Origin: Elusimicrobiaceae bacterium
GTDB lineage: Bacteria > Elusimicrobiota > Elusimicrobia > Elusimicrobiales > Elusimicrobiaceae
Direction: 5' to 3'
Length of the DNA stretch: 51,635 nt
Assembly (NCBI GenBank): GCA_028700325.1
Contig: JAQVSV010000009.1
Coordinates: 1 to 51,635, forward strand
A program made the translations under genes and the position numbers. This document shows, in pieces, positions 25,262 to 34,174 of this stretch (position 1 is its first letter; every line of letters starts with the position of its first letter). The notes beneath the pieces are model-generated. The model worked only from the letters and a program-made list of their open reading frames with translations, made no database searches and had not been told where the DNA came from.

Positions 25262-26350
25262 ATGGCCGTTGACTTGAGCGTACTTTTGAAAACGATGGTG
25301 GAACACAAGGCGAGCGATCTGCACATAAGGAGCGACAATCCCGCCTATATCCGCATCAACGGCGACGTAAAGCCGCTGGAAGGCAGCCGCATGACGGCGG
25401 CGGAAGTGGAAGCGGTGGCGGAGGCCTGCATGGACTCCCGCACCCGCCGGATTTTCGCGGAACAGCTGCAGGTTGACTTTTCCATAGACGGCAAAACTTA
25501 CGGGCGGTTCCGCTTCAACGTATTCCGGCAGCGCTCGAAAATCAACATTTCCGTGCGGCACATACCCAACAAGATCCCCACGATGGAATCGCTGAACCTG
25601 CCGGCGGAAGTGTTTAAAAAAATCGCCGAAAAGGAACGCGGGCTGGTGCTCGTGACCGGCATAACGGGCTCGGGAAAATCCTCGACGCTGGCCTCCATGA
25701 TAGACCATATCAACGGCTCGATGGAGAAACACATCATCACGATAGAAGACCCGATCGAATATGTGCACGTTGACAAAAAAAGCATCCTCAGCCAGCGGGA
25801 AATAGGGGCCGACGCGACCGATTTCGTAACCGCGCTGACCGCCTCCATGCGGCAGGATCCGGATGTTATTCTGCTGGGCGAAATGCGCGACCTGGAAACC
25901 ATGCACGCCGCGATAACGGCGGCGGAAACGGGTCATCTGGTTTTCGCCACGGTGCATACGCTGAACGCGACGCAGACGCTGTCACGAATCGTTGATATGT
26001 TTCCGCCCCATCAGCAGACCCAGATTCGGCTGCAGCTGGCGGACACGCTGGTGGCGATCATCTCCCAGCGGCTGCTGGCGGCCAGACAGGGCGGCCGGAT
26101 TCCTGCGATAGAGGTGCTGGTGAAAACTCCGCACATCCAGAAGCTTGTGGAGGAAAACAAGCTGAGCGATATCACGATGGCTATCCAGAAAGGCGCTTAT
26201 TACGGCATGAAAACTTTCAACCAGTCCATGGTGGAGCTGCATCAGCAGGGGCTGGTTGACCTGAACGAAATTCTGGCGGCCGCTTCCAATCCCGATGATG
26301 TCATGCTGTCGGTGCGGGGCATTGAAGCCGACGTCAACTCGACCAAGTAG
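25262..26350 (+). CDS. pilT: Type IV pilus retraction ATPase PilT
   Basis: A 362-residue hexameric secretion ATPase that depolymerises pili. Walker A GITGSGKSST lies at about 133-142. The Asp box TIEDPIEYVH, Walker B VILLGEMRDLET and His box TVHTLNATQTLSRIVDMFP follow in order. The C-terminus ends with an Asn/Asp-rich stretch and lacks PilU-type extensions. A GGGGAGA site precedes the ATG. Its position inside the division operon, 51 bases after ftsZ, is unusual; it links pilus retraction with growth. The pilin and minor-pilin genes of this window are its likely partners. Confidence 0.96.
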   Translation: MAVDLSVLLKTMVEHKASDLHIRSDNPAYIRINGDVKPLEGSRMTAAEVEAVAEACMDSRTRRIFAEQLQVDFSIDGKTYGRFRFNVFRQRSKINISVRHIPNKIPTMESLNLPAEVFKKIAEKERGLVLVTGITGSGKSSTLASMIDHINGSMEKHIITIEDPIEYVHVDKKSILSQREIGADATDFVTALTASMRQDPDVILLGEMRDLETMHAAITAAETGHLVFATVHTLNATQTLSRIVDMFPPHQQTQIRLQLADTLVAIISQRLLAARQGGRIPAIEVLVKTPHIQKLVEENKLSDITMAIQKGAYYGMKTFNQSMVELHQQGLVDLNEILAAASNPDDVMLSVRGIEADVNSTK

Positions 26351-26377
26351 CGCAACTTATTAAGTCCGGGAGCGGGT

Positions 26378-27103
26378 ATGTTCGCAGAAGGCTATATCGG
26401 AGTGGCAGGCACGATCGGGGTAGGCAAATCAACGCTGACGAAACAGCTGGCCGAAGCGCTGAATTTCGAACCGGTAATGGAGGAGGTTAGCGGAAACCCG
26501 TACCTTTCCCATTTTTATAACGACATGGCCGCCTACGGCACCATGATGCAGGTATGGCTGCTAAACCACCGGTTCCGCCAGCACCGCGAATTCGTGACCC
26601 GGATAAGCCTCGGCAAAATCCGCGGAGTGGTGCAGGACCGGACCATCTGGGAAGACACCATTTTCGCCCGCATGCTCAACCAGCGGCCGGACAAGATCAT
26701 AAGCGATCTCGACTACAACACCTATCTTGATCTGTTCGACAACATGGTACTGCGCGAACTGGTTTTTCCGCAGCTCATGATATATCTCGACTGCCGGCCG
26801 GAAACGGCGTTTGAGCGCATCAAAATGCGCGCGCGCAACATAGAAACCGGCATTTCGCTTGAATACCTGCGCGCGCTGGACTCCAATTACCGCCAGTTCA
26901 TTGACGAGATGGAAGGCGCGGGCGTGCGGATCCTGCGGGTCAACTGGGAGGAATTTCTGCCGATTGGCGAAGTGGCGCGGCTGGTGCATGAATATTCGCT
27001 GAAGCCTTCAAATTTCACGAAATGGGTCCGGCCGCTGCGGCGGCTTAAAACCGGGTGCGCGGCGGACGACGCGCCTCAGGCGGATCCGGTAAAGGCAAAG
27101 TAA
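26378..27103 (+). CDS. Deoxynucleoside kinase family protein
   Basis: A 241-residue cytoplasmic kinase of the deoxyadenosine/deoxyguanosine kinase family, phosphorylating salvaged deoxynucleosides. P-loop GTIGVGKST is near the N-terminus. The catalytic EEV and the DRTIWED motif (family D-R-S) follow. The lid region RPETAFERIKMRARNIE and YLRALDSNYRQFIDE are typical. Substrate preference cannot be read from sequence. It precedes cmk by 3 bases, giving a small nucleotide module, and complements the nucleoside transporter at 9525-10784. Confidence 0.88.
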   Translation: MFAEGYIGVAGTIGVGKSTLTKQLAEALNFEPVMEEVSGNPYLSHFYNDMAAYGTMMQVWLLNHRFRQHREFVTRISLGKIRGVVQDRTIWEDTIFARMLNQRPDKIISDLDYNTYLDLFDNMVLRELVFPQLMIYLDCRPETAFERIKMRARNIETGISLEYLRALDSNYRQFIDEMEGAGVRILRVNWEEFLPIGEVARLVHEYSLKPSNFTKWVRPLRRLKTGCAADDAPQADPVKAK

Positions 27104-27106
27104 CCC

Positions 27107-27784
27107 GTGGCGCGGAAAAACGGACTGGTGATAGCGGTGGACGGACCGGCCGGCGTGGGCAAATCCACGGTCTGCCGGATTGTCGCCGAACGGCTGGGGT
27201 ACGGGTTCATCAACACCGGGGAGATGTACCGCGCGCTGGCATGGAAAGCCCTGTCGCTCGGCATGGATCCGGAGGACGAAGCCGCCGTAAGCGCGCTGCC
27301 CGGCCGGCTCCAATGGGAATTCCGGCGTATTGACGGCAGCACAATAAAAACTTTTCTGGACGGCGAACTGATGGACAGCCGGATCCTCACCGAAACGGTC
27401 AGCAGGACCTCAAGCGGCATAGCCAGATATCCGGGCGTGCGGGAGTTCATGAAAAAACTTCAGCGCGAACTGGGCCGGGAAGGCGCGATCCTTATGGAAG
27501 GGCGAGACATCGGCACCGCGGTTTTTCCCGACGCGGAGCTGAAAATTTATCTGGATGCGGCGCCGCAGGCGCGCGCGCGCCGCCGCTGCGAACAGCTTGT
27601 CCGCGCCGGGATAAGCGCCAGCTACGCTGACATTCTCGCCGGCATCATCGCGCGCGACAGTAACGACAAGGGCCGGAAATTCGCGCCCCTGAAACAGGCG
27701 GAGGACGGCGTCGTTGTTGACACCACCGACAGAAATATCGGGCAGGTTGTTGACGAGATATTGACGCTGGTTAAGCAACGGTGA
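27107..27784 (+). CDS. cmk: Cytidylate kinase
   Basis: A 225-residue enzyme that phosphorylates CMP and dCMP. VDGPAGVGKSTVC is the P-loop. FINTGEMYRALAWKAL, RTSSGIARYPGVREFM and LMEGRDIGTAVFPDAELKIYLDA are the family signatures. It uses a GTG start at 27107. The gene order cmk, plsC, rpsA is common in several phyla and supports the three assignments. Its last codons overlap the plsC start by 4 bases. Confidence 0.97.
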   Translation: MARKNGLVIAVDGPAGVGKSTVCRIVAERLGYGFINTGEMYRALAWKALSLGMDPEDEAAVSALPGRLQWEFRRIDGSTIKTFLDGELMDSRILTETVSRTSSGIARYPGVREFMKKLQRELGREGAILMEGRDIGTAVFPDAELKIYLDAAPQARARRRCEQLVRAGISASYADILAGIIARDSNDKGRKFAPLKQAEDGVVVDTTDRNIGQVVDEILTLVKQR

Positions 27785-28380
27785 TCGCAGATTTGATAAG
27801 ATTGGGAGGACGGCTCGTTTTAGGCGGGCTGTACCGGCTCAAAACCGACGGGCTTGAAAACATTCCGCAAACGGGTTCCGTGATAATCGCGTGCAACCAT
27901 TTTTCGGACGCGGATCCCGTAGCGCTTGACATTACGGTTCTGCGCGTAAGGCCGCCGCGGTTTGTGGCGAAAAAAGAGCTGTTTTCCGTGCCGTTGCTGG
28001 GCCGCGCGCTCCGGCAGGTTCGGGCCATACCGGTTGACCGCTATAATCCTGACGGCGATCTGAACGCGCTGCGCAGCACTATTAACGGGCTGGCCAAAGG
28101 CGATTGCATGATAATCTTCCCGCAGGGAACGCGCTCGAAAAACGGCAGAATCGCCGAGCCGAAAAGCGGGGTGGGCTTTATCGCCTGCCGCAGCGGCGCG
28201 CAGGTAGTGCCGGCCCGGATAAGAGGCACGGAGCGGTTTCCGCATCCGGCACGGCTGAGCCTGATGTTCGGCGAACCGTACAGCTGGAACCGGTTCACGC
28301 AGGAAACCCGTATCACCGACAAGAAGGAAAGCTATAAGGAATTTTCCCGAAAACTAATGGAAAAGATAGAAAAATTATAA
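27781..28380 (+). CDS. plsC: 1-acyl-sn-glycerol-3-phosphate acyltransferase
   Basis: A 199-residue membrane-associated enzyme that adds the second acyl chain to lysophosphatidate. The catalytic HX4D motif is NHFSDADP. The glycerol-phosphate binding motif is FPQGTRS, where the common Glu of FPEGTRS is replaced by Gln, a variant known in some family members. VPARIRGTERFP is the fourth motif. It starts at a GTG inside the end of cmk. Substrate acyl-carrier preference is not evident. Confidence 0.93.
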   Translation: MIADLIRLGGRLVLGGLYRLKTDGLENIPQTGSVIIACNHFSDADPVALDITVLRVRPPRFVAKKELFSVPLLGRALRQVRAIPVDRYNPDGDLNALRSTINGLAKGDCMIIFPQGTRSKNGRIAEPKSGVGFIACRSGAQVVPARIRGTERFPHPARLSLMFGEPYSWNRFTQETRITDKKESYKEFSRKLMEKIEKL

Positions 28381-28435
28381 CGGAGGCAACGCGTCGCGCC
28401 CACGGCGGAACCGTGCGGCACGGCGCAAGAGAGCT

Positions 28436-29629
28436 ATGACGACAACAACCAGTAATCAGGAAGAAAGCCATACAAACCCTGTAGAGGCGCTTACCGCTCA
28501 GGAAAACATGACGATGGAGGATCTTTTCGCGGAACAGGACGAATTCCGCAAGCATCTGTCGGGCAGGGAAATTGTAAAGGTGAAAGTGGTGCAGGTGGAT
28601 AAGGACTTTGTGCTGGTGGACATCGGCGAGAAAAAAGAGGGCATAATTCCGGTGTCGGATTTTCAGGGTCCTAAAAATCTGCCGGCGGTCGGCTCTGAAG
28701 TGTCGGCGATTCTGGACAAGCGCGGCGGCGAAGACCGCCATGCGGTGCTTTCGCACCGGCGCGCGGCGGAAGCGCAGGGCTGGGTGCAGTGCGAAGAGGC
28801 GTTTAACGCAAAAGCCCGCGTGAAAGGAACAATCGCGCAGGCGGTAAAAGGCGGCTACATCGTCGAGGTTTTCGGGATACGGGGCTTCATGCCGCTGTCG
28901 CTTTCCGAGATGCATCCCGCCTACAAGCATCACCTGCCGGAGAGCGCGAAAATCCGGTGCCAGATTATCGAATTTGCGAAGGAAAAAAACCGGCTCATCG
29001 TATCGCGCAAGAGCGTGCTGGAAGAAGACGAAAAATCGCGCAGGGGCGACGTGCTTTCCGAAATCAAGGAAGGCGACGTGCTGCGCGTTGTCGTGTCGAA
29101 AACCTCCAAGGACACCGTGTTCCTCCGTTTCCACGGGATTGAAGGGTTTGTAGCCTACGACAATGTGGCGTGGAAAGACGCGGAAGCCGCCATCGAAAAA
29201 TACCGGCGCGGCCAGCGCCTGCGCGCAAAACTGCTGAAGCTGGACGCGGCAACGCCCCGCCTCGAATTCGGGCTGAAACAGCTGTATCCCAACCCCGCCG
29301 ACATCCTGCGCCGGAAATACGCGCCCAGAACGACGGTGAAATGCAAAGTGCTGGAAATTAATGACGAGGGGATCCGGGTTTCCATCGCGCCGGACGTGGA
29401 AGGTTTTGTTTCGATCGAGGATTACACGGCGGACAGCGAACCCGCGGTCGGCGACAATATCTCGGCGGTCGTAGTGGGCGTGAACTACAAGACTTACCGG
29501 GTCACGCTGTCGGTCAAACGCTACGAAACCATGCAGAACCGCAAAATTGTGCAGCAGTACCTTAAGGAAGCTCCGCCGTTAACGCTGGGCGACCTGCTGA
29601 AAAGCAACGAGAACAATAAAAAGAAATAA
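28436..29629 (+). CDS. rpsA: 30S ribosomal protein S1 (four S1 repeats)
   Basis: A 397-residue RNA-binding ribosomal protein. Four S1 (OB-fold) repeats are visible at about 43-107, 125-195, 207-275 and 293-362, fewer than the six of E. coli but usual for Gram-positive-like S1 proteins. The N-terminus is acidic and the C-terminus ends in Lys residues. The upstream 55 bases start with an orphan GGAGG just after plsC and contain a small CACGG/CCGTG hairpin, so leader-level autoregulation is possible. It is the last gene of the operon. Confidence 0.95.
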   Translation: MTTTTSNQEESHTNPVEALTAQENMTMEDLFAEQDEFRKHLSGREIVKVKVVQVDKDFVLVDIGEKKEGIIPVSDFQGPKNLPAVGSEVSAILDKRGGEDRHAVLSHRRAAEAQGWVQCEEAFNAKARVKGTIAQAVKGGYIVEVFGIRGFMPLSLSEMHPAYKHHLPESAKIRCQIIEFAKEKNRLIVSRKSVLEEDEKSRRGDVLSEIKEGDVLRVVVSKTSKDTVFLRFHGIEGFVAYDNVAWKDAEAAIEKYRRGQRLRAKLLKLDAATPRLEFGLKQLYPNPADILRRKYAPRTTVKCKVLEINDEGIRVSIAPDVEGFVSIEDYTADSEPAVGDNISAVVVGVNYKTYRVTLSVKRYETMQNRKIVQQYLKEAPPLTLGDLLKSNENNKKK

Positions 29630-29649
29630 GCGCCGTTCATTTCCGGTCA

Positions 29650-29679
29650 AAAGCCCCGTCCGCAAGGACGGGGCTTTTT
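29650..29679 (+). terminator. Terminator of the ftsQ to rpsA operon
   Basis: A 12-bp stem (29650-29661 with 29666-29677) with a GCAA loop ends in a T-run. It closes the eight-gene transcript that starts at 21901. Confidence 0.93.
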
Positions 29680-30041
29680 CATGTGCTTCCCCGGCTGCGC
29701 CGCATGGGGCCTGCCGGCAAATATGTGAATTAATGGCTTAATGGACAAAATTGTGCATAATACCGCCCGAGAAATGATTTAATGCATTTCGTGTTGGTTT
29801 TTCAAGAGGGATCTCTACGAAGCCCCCCCCCCTTAGTATTTTGCCTTGCCTGCAAACACCGGGGATCTAAAAGCGGAATTCAAACTCCCCGGCCACGCCT
29901 CTGGATATCTGCCGCTGCCTGCCGGTAACCCGGCGCGCAGTGGAAAAAACAAAACGCGCGCTTGCGCGCGCATTTGAAAATCAGCGGTTTGCCCCACGGT
30001 ACGGGTTCAAAAACGCGGACGGGGCGAGCAGGTAAGCAGAA
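29680..30041. other. Intergenic region without a gene
   Basis: This convergent interval lies between the rpsA terminator and the stop of the 30042-31979 gene. I see no coding frame with a ribosome-binding site. It contains a 10-base poly-C run (29823-29832), a GAAATG/CATTTC inverted repeat at 29771-29790, and the minus-strand terminator at 29955-29970. Confidence 0.7.
29955..29970 (-). terminator. Terminator of the membrane-arm operon
   Basis: CGCGCG pairs with CGCGCG around a 4-base loop, followed on the minus strand by TTTTGTTTTTT. It lies about 70 bases beyond the stop of the LTA-synthase-like gene. Confidence 0.75.
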
Positions 30042-31979
30042 TCAGCGGATTATATAATCCGGTTTTTTCCAGGAACCGGCGGCCTGTCCTTTAAAAAACA
30101 GTTCACGGCTTATCTGCAACATTGCCCGTGCATACCGGGCCAGGCGAGCCTGCTCGCCGGGGTCCGTGGCGGGCGCGCCGTTTAAATAAAACAGGTAACC
30201 CTGCCCGCCGGAAATGGTTTCGCGATAAAAATACCTGTCCGTAATAACCCCGAAATACGGATCCTCCAGCACATAAGCCATGCCGTTGCCCGCGAAAAAC
30301 GGCGTGCCGAAAAACGGCGTGCCGGCGCTGGTCGTGCTGGCCCCGCACAACCCCAGCACGCTCATTGGCAGGTTAAGCTGCGAAAACACACGTTCCTCGC
30401 GGCCCGGCTTTTGAAGCAGCGGCGACCATACAAGCAGCGGAATATGGAACCTGTCCCGCACAAACCGTTCTTCATAAGTGGCGTGATCGGCGGTGATAAT
30501 AAAAACGGTGTTGTTGAAATACGGCTCGCTTCGGGCCTGTTCGATGAATTTGCCCAGCGCATAGTCCGAATAATACATCGTGCGCAATTCTTTGGGCAGA
30601 TCGGGCCGCGCCGTGTAGGCGGGCGGCAGCGTGAAAGGGCCGTGATTGGTAAGCGTCATCACTTCGGCGAAAAACGGAGTTTTTGCGCCGGACAATATGC
30701 GGTTTACGTTAAAAAACAGATCCTCGTCATACACGCCTATGGGGTTATGCGCGGCGACATCCGTAAAATCGGAAAAATCGTAGAATTTTTCAAATCCGGC
30801 CTTGAGAAAGAACCCGCTCATATCCTCGAAATGCCGGTCCCCTCCGTAAAAAAACAGCGTGGCATAGCCTTCCTTCAGCAAATACTGCGCGACGGACGGC
30901 ATCGCCTGCTGCGCCTGAATCTTCTTTGTAAGGTTCACGCCCGGCAGCGGCGGATACGAGTTCAGCGCGCTTAACAGCGCGCGCGAAGTGCGTGTGGCAT
31001 TGCCGTAGAAATTGGTGAACAGCAACCCGGTTCCGGCCAAGCGGTCGAAATTGGGGGTAAGGCTTTGCTTTGCGCCCACCGCGCCGCAGTATTTGCCGGC
31101 GAAACTTTCCATCGTCACAAGCACCACGTTAGGGCGGCCGGAGGACCCGGGAAGAAGCCGCGCGGGCGGGGCGTTCCAGTCCGACCCGGAACGCAGAATT
31201 TCCAGCGCCTCGCCGTCGGCATAATACCTGGCGGAAGAAACGGTCCTGCCTTTTTCCTCCTCGTAAATCTGCCAGCATTGAAACAGGTTGTACGGCCCGT
31301 TTAGCGCCAGCTGGTTTATGATGTTATGACTGCTGAAAAAAGCCGCCCCCCAGTTAATCGGCCGGCGCTGGAACCCGCCCCGGATAAATAACACCGTCAG
31401 GCCGGCCGCCAGCGCAAGCGAGGCCGCTTTCGCGCCGGCTCCCTGCGCCCTGAACGCGAATATTTTCCCATCAAGCCGCAAGGTGGCGTAAACCGCCGCG
31501 CCCATCGCCAGCAGAATAAGCGGCAGCACCACCCACAGGTTCACTATGCCCGACATCGTGACCGCAAGCTCTTTCGGGTTGGCGAAATACTCGAAGAACA
31601 GATGGTTGAGCCTGGAGGAATAGTTTGAATAGAACGGAAACTCCACAATCCATAACCCCAGCAGCACGGCATTAAACAGGCCGAACCAGAGGTCCGCGCA
31701 GGCGCGCACCGCTTTGCCGGGCGCGTTAAAAGCCGAAAGCAAAGCCAGCAGAACATAAACCGGCAGAGCAAACGTGGCCGCGAGCGACAGATCGAGCCGC
31801 CCGCCCTGAAAAAACGCATACAGCACTTCCCGCGCCGCCAGTCCAGAATTACCGAACACGAACAGAAACACCAGCCGGGTCAGCCCGAAATAAAACAGAT
31901 AGACCGCGCATAAAACTGCGAAATTAAAAAGGATCGTCCCTTTTGAAAACAGTTTTGCGCGGGCATTATCAGTCGTCAT
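30042..31979 (-). CDS. LTA-synthase/sulfatase-like membrane phosphotransferase
   Basis: A 645-residue inner-membrane enzyme of the alkaline-phosphatase superfamily. About five N-terminal TM helices (20-195) precede a large external catalytic domain. VVLVTMESFAGKY supplies the metal-site Glu, RTSRALLSAL carries the probable nucleophile Thr, and FIITADHATYEER gives the metal-binding Asp-His. The family contains LtaS and MdoB-type glycerol-phosphate transferases and sulfatases. With a Gram-negative-type host, transfer of a phospho-alcohol to a glycan or lipid is more likely than true lipoteichoic acid synthesis. It overlaps the NuoK-like gene by 11 bases, so it is translated as part of the membrane-arm operon, which is an odd partnership. 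Confidence 0.88.
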   Translation of the reverse strand: MTTDNARAKLFSKGTILFNFAVLCAVYLFYFGLTRLVFLFVFGNSGLAAREVLYAFFQGGRLDLSLAATFALPVYVLLALLSAFNAPGKAVRACADLWFGLFNAVLLGLWIVEFPFYSNYSSRLNHLFFEYFANPKELAVTMSGIVNLWVVLPLILLAMGAAVYATLRLDGKIFAFRAQGAGAKAASLALAAGLTVLFIRGGFQRRPINWGAAFFSSHNIINQLALNGPYNLFQCWQIYEEEKGRTVSSARYYADGEALEILRSGSDWNAPPARLLPGSSGRPNVVLVTMESFAGKYCGAVGAKQSLTPNFDRLAGTGLLFTNFYGNATRTSRALLSALNSYPPLPGVNLTKKIQAQQAMPSVAQYLLKEGYATLFFYGGDRHFEDMSGFFLKAGFEKFYDFSDFTDVAAHNPIGVYDEDLFFNVNRILSGAKTPFFAEVMTLTNHGPFTLPPAYTARPDLPKELRTMYYSDYALGKFIEQARSEPYFNNTVFIITADHATYEERFVRDRFHIPLLVWSPLLQKPGREERVFSQLNLPMSVLGLCGASTTSAGTPFFGTPFFAGNGMAYVLEDPYFGVITDRYFYRETISGGQGYLFYLNGAPATDPGEQARLARYARAMLQISRELFFKGQAAGSWKKPDYIIR

Positions 31980-32265
31980 AAGTATCCGTTTTTCCGATAT
32001 CGTTCGAACCGCTCAGCCGCACAAACCGCACGGCGAGAGCGAGCCCGGCGACAATTACCAGCCCTTCAATCCCGGAGATTACCATCACGATCCGGCCCGC
32101 GCCGGCGCCATCCAGCCCGCAGAACCCCGCGCCGAACAGAACCAGCGCCTTGAAAACCAGATCGGCGCCCAGGATCAGTTTAAAAACATTGCGCGAAACC
32201 GCCAGACAGTATACTCCCGCGCAGCCCGTGAGCGCGGCGGCCATCCAGACAATATGCGCCGTCAT
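31969..32265 (-). CDS. NuoK/MrpC-like membrane subunit
   Basis: A 98-residue protein with three TM helices, matching the size and layout of NuoK and MrpC. The first conserved acidic position is Asp in ILGADLVFKA (usually Glu), and the second is Glu in VISGIEGLVIVAGLALAV, as in NuoK. These residues form part of the proton path along the membrane arm. The ATG at 32265 overlaps the upstream stop (ATGA). A longer open frame upstream lies inside the previous gene and is not real. Confidence 0.8.
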   Translation of the reverse strand: MTAHIVWMAAALTGCAGVYCLAVSRNVFKLILGADLVFKALVLFGAGFCGLDGAGAGRIVMVISGIEGLVIVAGLALAVRFVRLSGSNDIGKTDTYDD

Positions 32266-32747
32266 TTTCCGTCCCCCTGCTGACCCGGTCTTGAACCGAC
32301 CAGCAAAGCCAGCGCGACCGAAACCGCCGCCGCACCGCACAAAATAACCAGCCCGCTTAAAACCGGCAGAGCGGCGCTTTCGCCGGCCGAGGAAGACGCC
32401 GGCGCGCTCCGGGTGAAAATTTCGAAAACCGACCGCTTCATGATAAACACGATAACCAGACAAACCAGCGCCGGCATCAGCGCGGAAAATCTGCGCGCCG
32501 GCTCGCGGAACAAAGTTTTGACCCCAAACCCTTTCTGCACATAATGGAATGCCGCGGCTGGCAAAACGCAGGAAAACACCAGCACACACAGCCCGGCCAG
32601 CGGCCCTCCCAGCGCAAAAGCCACGCCCGCCACAAGAAGCCCGGCTCCGCCGAGCAGGAAAGCTGGCCGCTCGCCGCGCGCGTCGCCGGCGACCACCGCC
32701 GCCGCCAGCGCTTCAAACGCGCAGAAAAAAACAAGCAGCGCCATCAT
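32262..32747 (-). CDS. NuoJ/MrpB-like membrane subunit (tentative)
   Basis: A 161-residue protein with about five hydrophobic segments, next to the NuoK-like gene as NuoJ usually is. The segment AGLLVAGVAFALGGPLAGLCVL could be the NuoJ TM2-3 region. Conservation is weak and the identification rests mostly on position and topology. The start ATG overlaps the stop of the 32744-34174 gene; an alternative ATG follows directly (MM). Confidence 0.6.
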   Translation of the reverse strand: MMALLVFFCAFEALAAAVVAGDARGERPAFLLGGAGLLVAGVAFALGGPLAGLCVLVFSCVLPAAAFHYVQKGFGVKTLFREPARRFSALMPALVCLVIVFIMKRSVFEIFTRSAPASSSAGESAALPVLSGLVILCGAAAVSVALALLVGSRPGQQGDGK

Positions 32748-34174
32748 ATAAACACCTTCGCGCCGGGTTCCAGCAGCTGTGTGAAAATATAAGGGAAACA
32801 AAGCCCCGCCAGCACCAGCAGCAGCGATAACAGCACGGTGGGCACCAGAAACCCGCCGGCAGGCTCGGTTACATTGTCCAGCGGGATCGGCACGCGGCCG
32901 TGGAAAATTTTCCGGTATGAGGAAAGCGTGTAGACAAAAGTAAGCAGAACTCCGAACGCCGCGCCCGCGGCGAACAGGGGATGATCAGTCTTCCACAGCG
33001 AAAAAATTATCACGAACTGGCCCCAGAACCCGGCCAGCGGCGGCAGGCCCGCCATGGAAAGCGCGGACACCAGCGTAGTGCCCGCCGTCCAGGGCATGCG
33101 GCGGCGCAGGCCGCCCATATCGGCGATATCATGAACGCCGGTCTGCCTTTCAAGTATCGAGGAATTGAGATAAAGCACCGTTTCCGCCGCGGTTTCCGAT
33201 ACCAGCTGAAACACGGCGCCCGCAATCGCGAGCGGAGTGCCGAGCCCCGCGGCGATAAGCACATAACCCGCCTGACTGATCCCGGCGTAAGTCAGCAGAT
33301 GCTTCAGGTCCTGTTTGGTAAAAGCCAGAAACGCCGCCGCGATAAGCGAAAACACGCCAAACAGCATCAGCGCGCGGGCGGCGGGCGCATAGACGAAAGC
33401 GGGCAGCACAAGCATGATTTTAAGCACCGCGTAAATCCCGGCCGTGCGGATGCCCGCGCAGGCCAAAACGGCGCTGCGCGCGCCGCGCGCCGTTGAATAC
33501 AGTTCCGGCAGATCACCATGAAACGGCATTATTCCGGCCTTTACGGCATACCCGCATAACACAAGCGCTGCCGCGATGCGCATACCCAGACTTCCGCCGC
33601 CGACCGCGGCCAGCTGTGAAAACGACGTGCCGCCGGCGCAGTACGCGGCCAGCGCGCTGCCCGCCCCCGCCGCGGCCGCGCCGACAATGGAAAACGAATA
33701 GGTTTTAAGGGCGGCCCCGGCGCTGCGGGGCGTATCGTCAAGCGAAGCCAGCAGGCAGGTCAGAAGCGAAACCGTTTCGGTGAAAACAAACAGCGCAAGC
33801 AAATCCTCCGACGCCGCCGCACCCGACATGGCCGCCACAACCCCCAGCACCAGCGCGAAATAAAACCGCCGGCGCGTGGTGGGCGGCTCGTCATAACAGG
33901 CGAAAAACACGGCGGCAAACCCGGTGAGGTAAACGCTCAGGATCATCAGGAACGACAGGGTTTCGCTCGCGGTAACGCTTACCGGCGAAACGTTGAGCCT
34001 ACCGGCAAACAGCACAATCGCCCGATAGACAGGGAGCTGAAACAACGCCGACAGCAACCCCGCGCCCAGCACGGCGCAGGTAATCGGGCCGGCCAGCCTG
34101 GGCCGGTACCTGCCGAGAAACAGCACCGTAAGCGCGCAAACCGCCGGAACCAGCAGATACATGTAAAGACTCAT
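32744..34174 (-). CDS. Antiporter-like membrane subunit (NuoN/MrpD type)
   Basis: A 476-residue, about 14-helix protein of the proton-translocating antiporter family (NuoL/M/N, MrpA/D). The TM5 Glu is kept in LLALFVFTETVSLLTCLL. The TM7 Lys is in GYAVKAGIMPFHGDLPELY, and the TM8 region KQDLKHLLTYAGISQAGY is canonical. A second helix-12 region (GLPPLAGFWGQFVIIF) is also intact. It therefore looks able to pump ions. Coupled by ATGA overlap to genes on both sides. Confidence 0.9.
   Translation of the reverse strand: MSLYMYLLVPAVCALTVLFLGRYRPRLAGPITCAVLGAGLLSALFQLPVYRAIVLFAGRLNVSPVSVTASETLSFLMILSVYLTGFAAVFFACYDEPPTTRRRFYFALVLGVVAAMSGAAASEDLLALFVFTETVSLLTCLLASLDDTPRSAGAALKTYSFSIVGAAAAGAGSALAAYCAGGTSFSQLAAVGGGSLGMRIAAALVLCGYAVKAGIMPFHGDLPELYSTARGARSAVLACAGIRTAGIYAVLKIMLVLPAFVYAPAARALMLFGVFSLIAAAFLAFTKQDLKHLLTYAGISQAGYVLIAAGLGTPLAIAGAVFQLVSETAAETVLYLNSSILERQTGVHDIADMGGLRRRMPWTAGTTLVSALSMAGLPPLAGFWGQFVIIFSLWKTDHPLFAAGAAFGVLLTFVYTLSSYRKIFHGRVPIPLDNVTEPAGGFLVPTVLLSLLLVLAGLCFPYIFTQLLEPGAKVFI

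Noticed and set aside
25037-25957. Minus-strand frame opposite ftsZ and pilT
   Set aside because: Both opposing genes are certain and span it.
27781-28380. Gln in place of Glu in the PlsC FPEGTRS motif as a sign of inactivity
   Set aside because: The catalytic HX4D motif is intact, and the Gln variant is known in functional family members.
32266-32589. N-terminal extension of the NuoK-like protein
   Set aside because: It lies wholly within the upstream NuoJ-like gene, and the ATG at 32265 gives the exact NuoK length.
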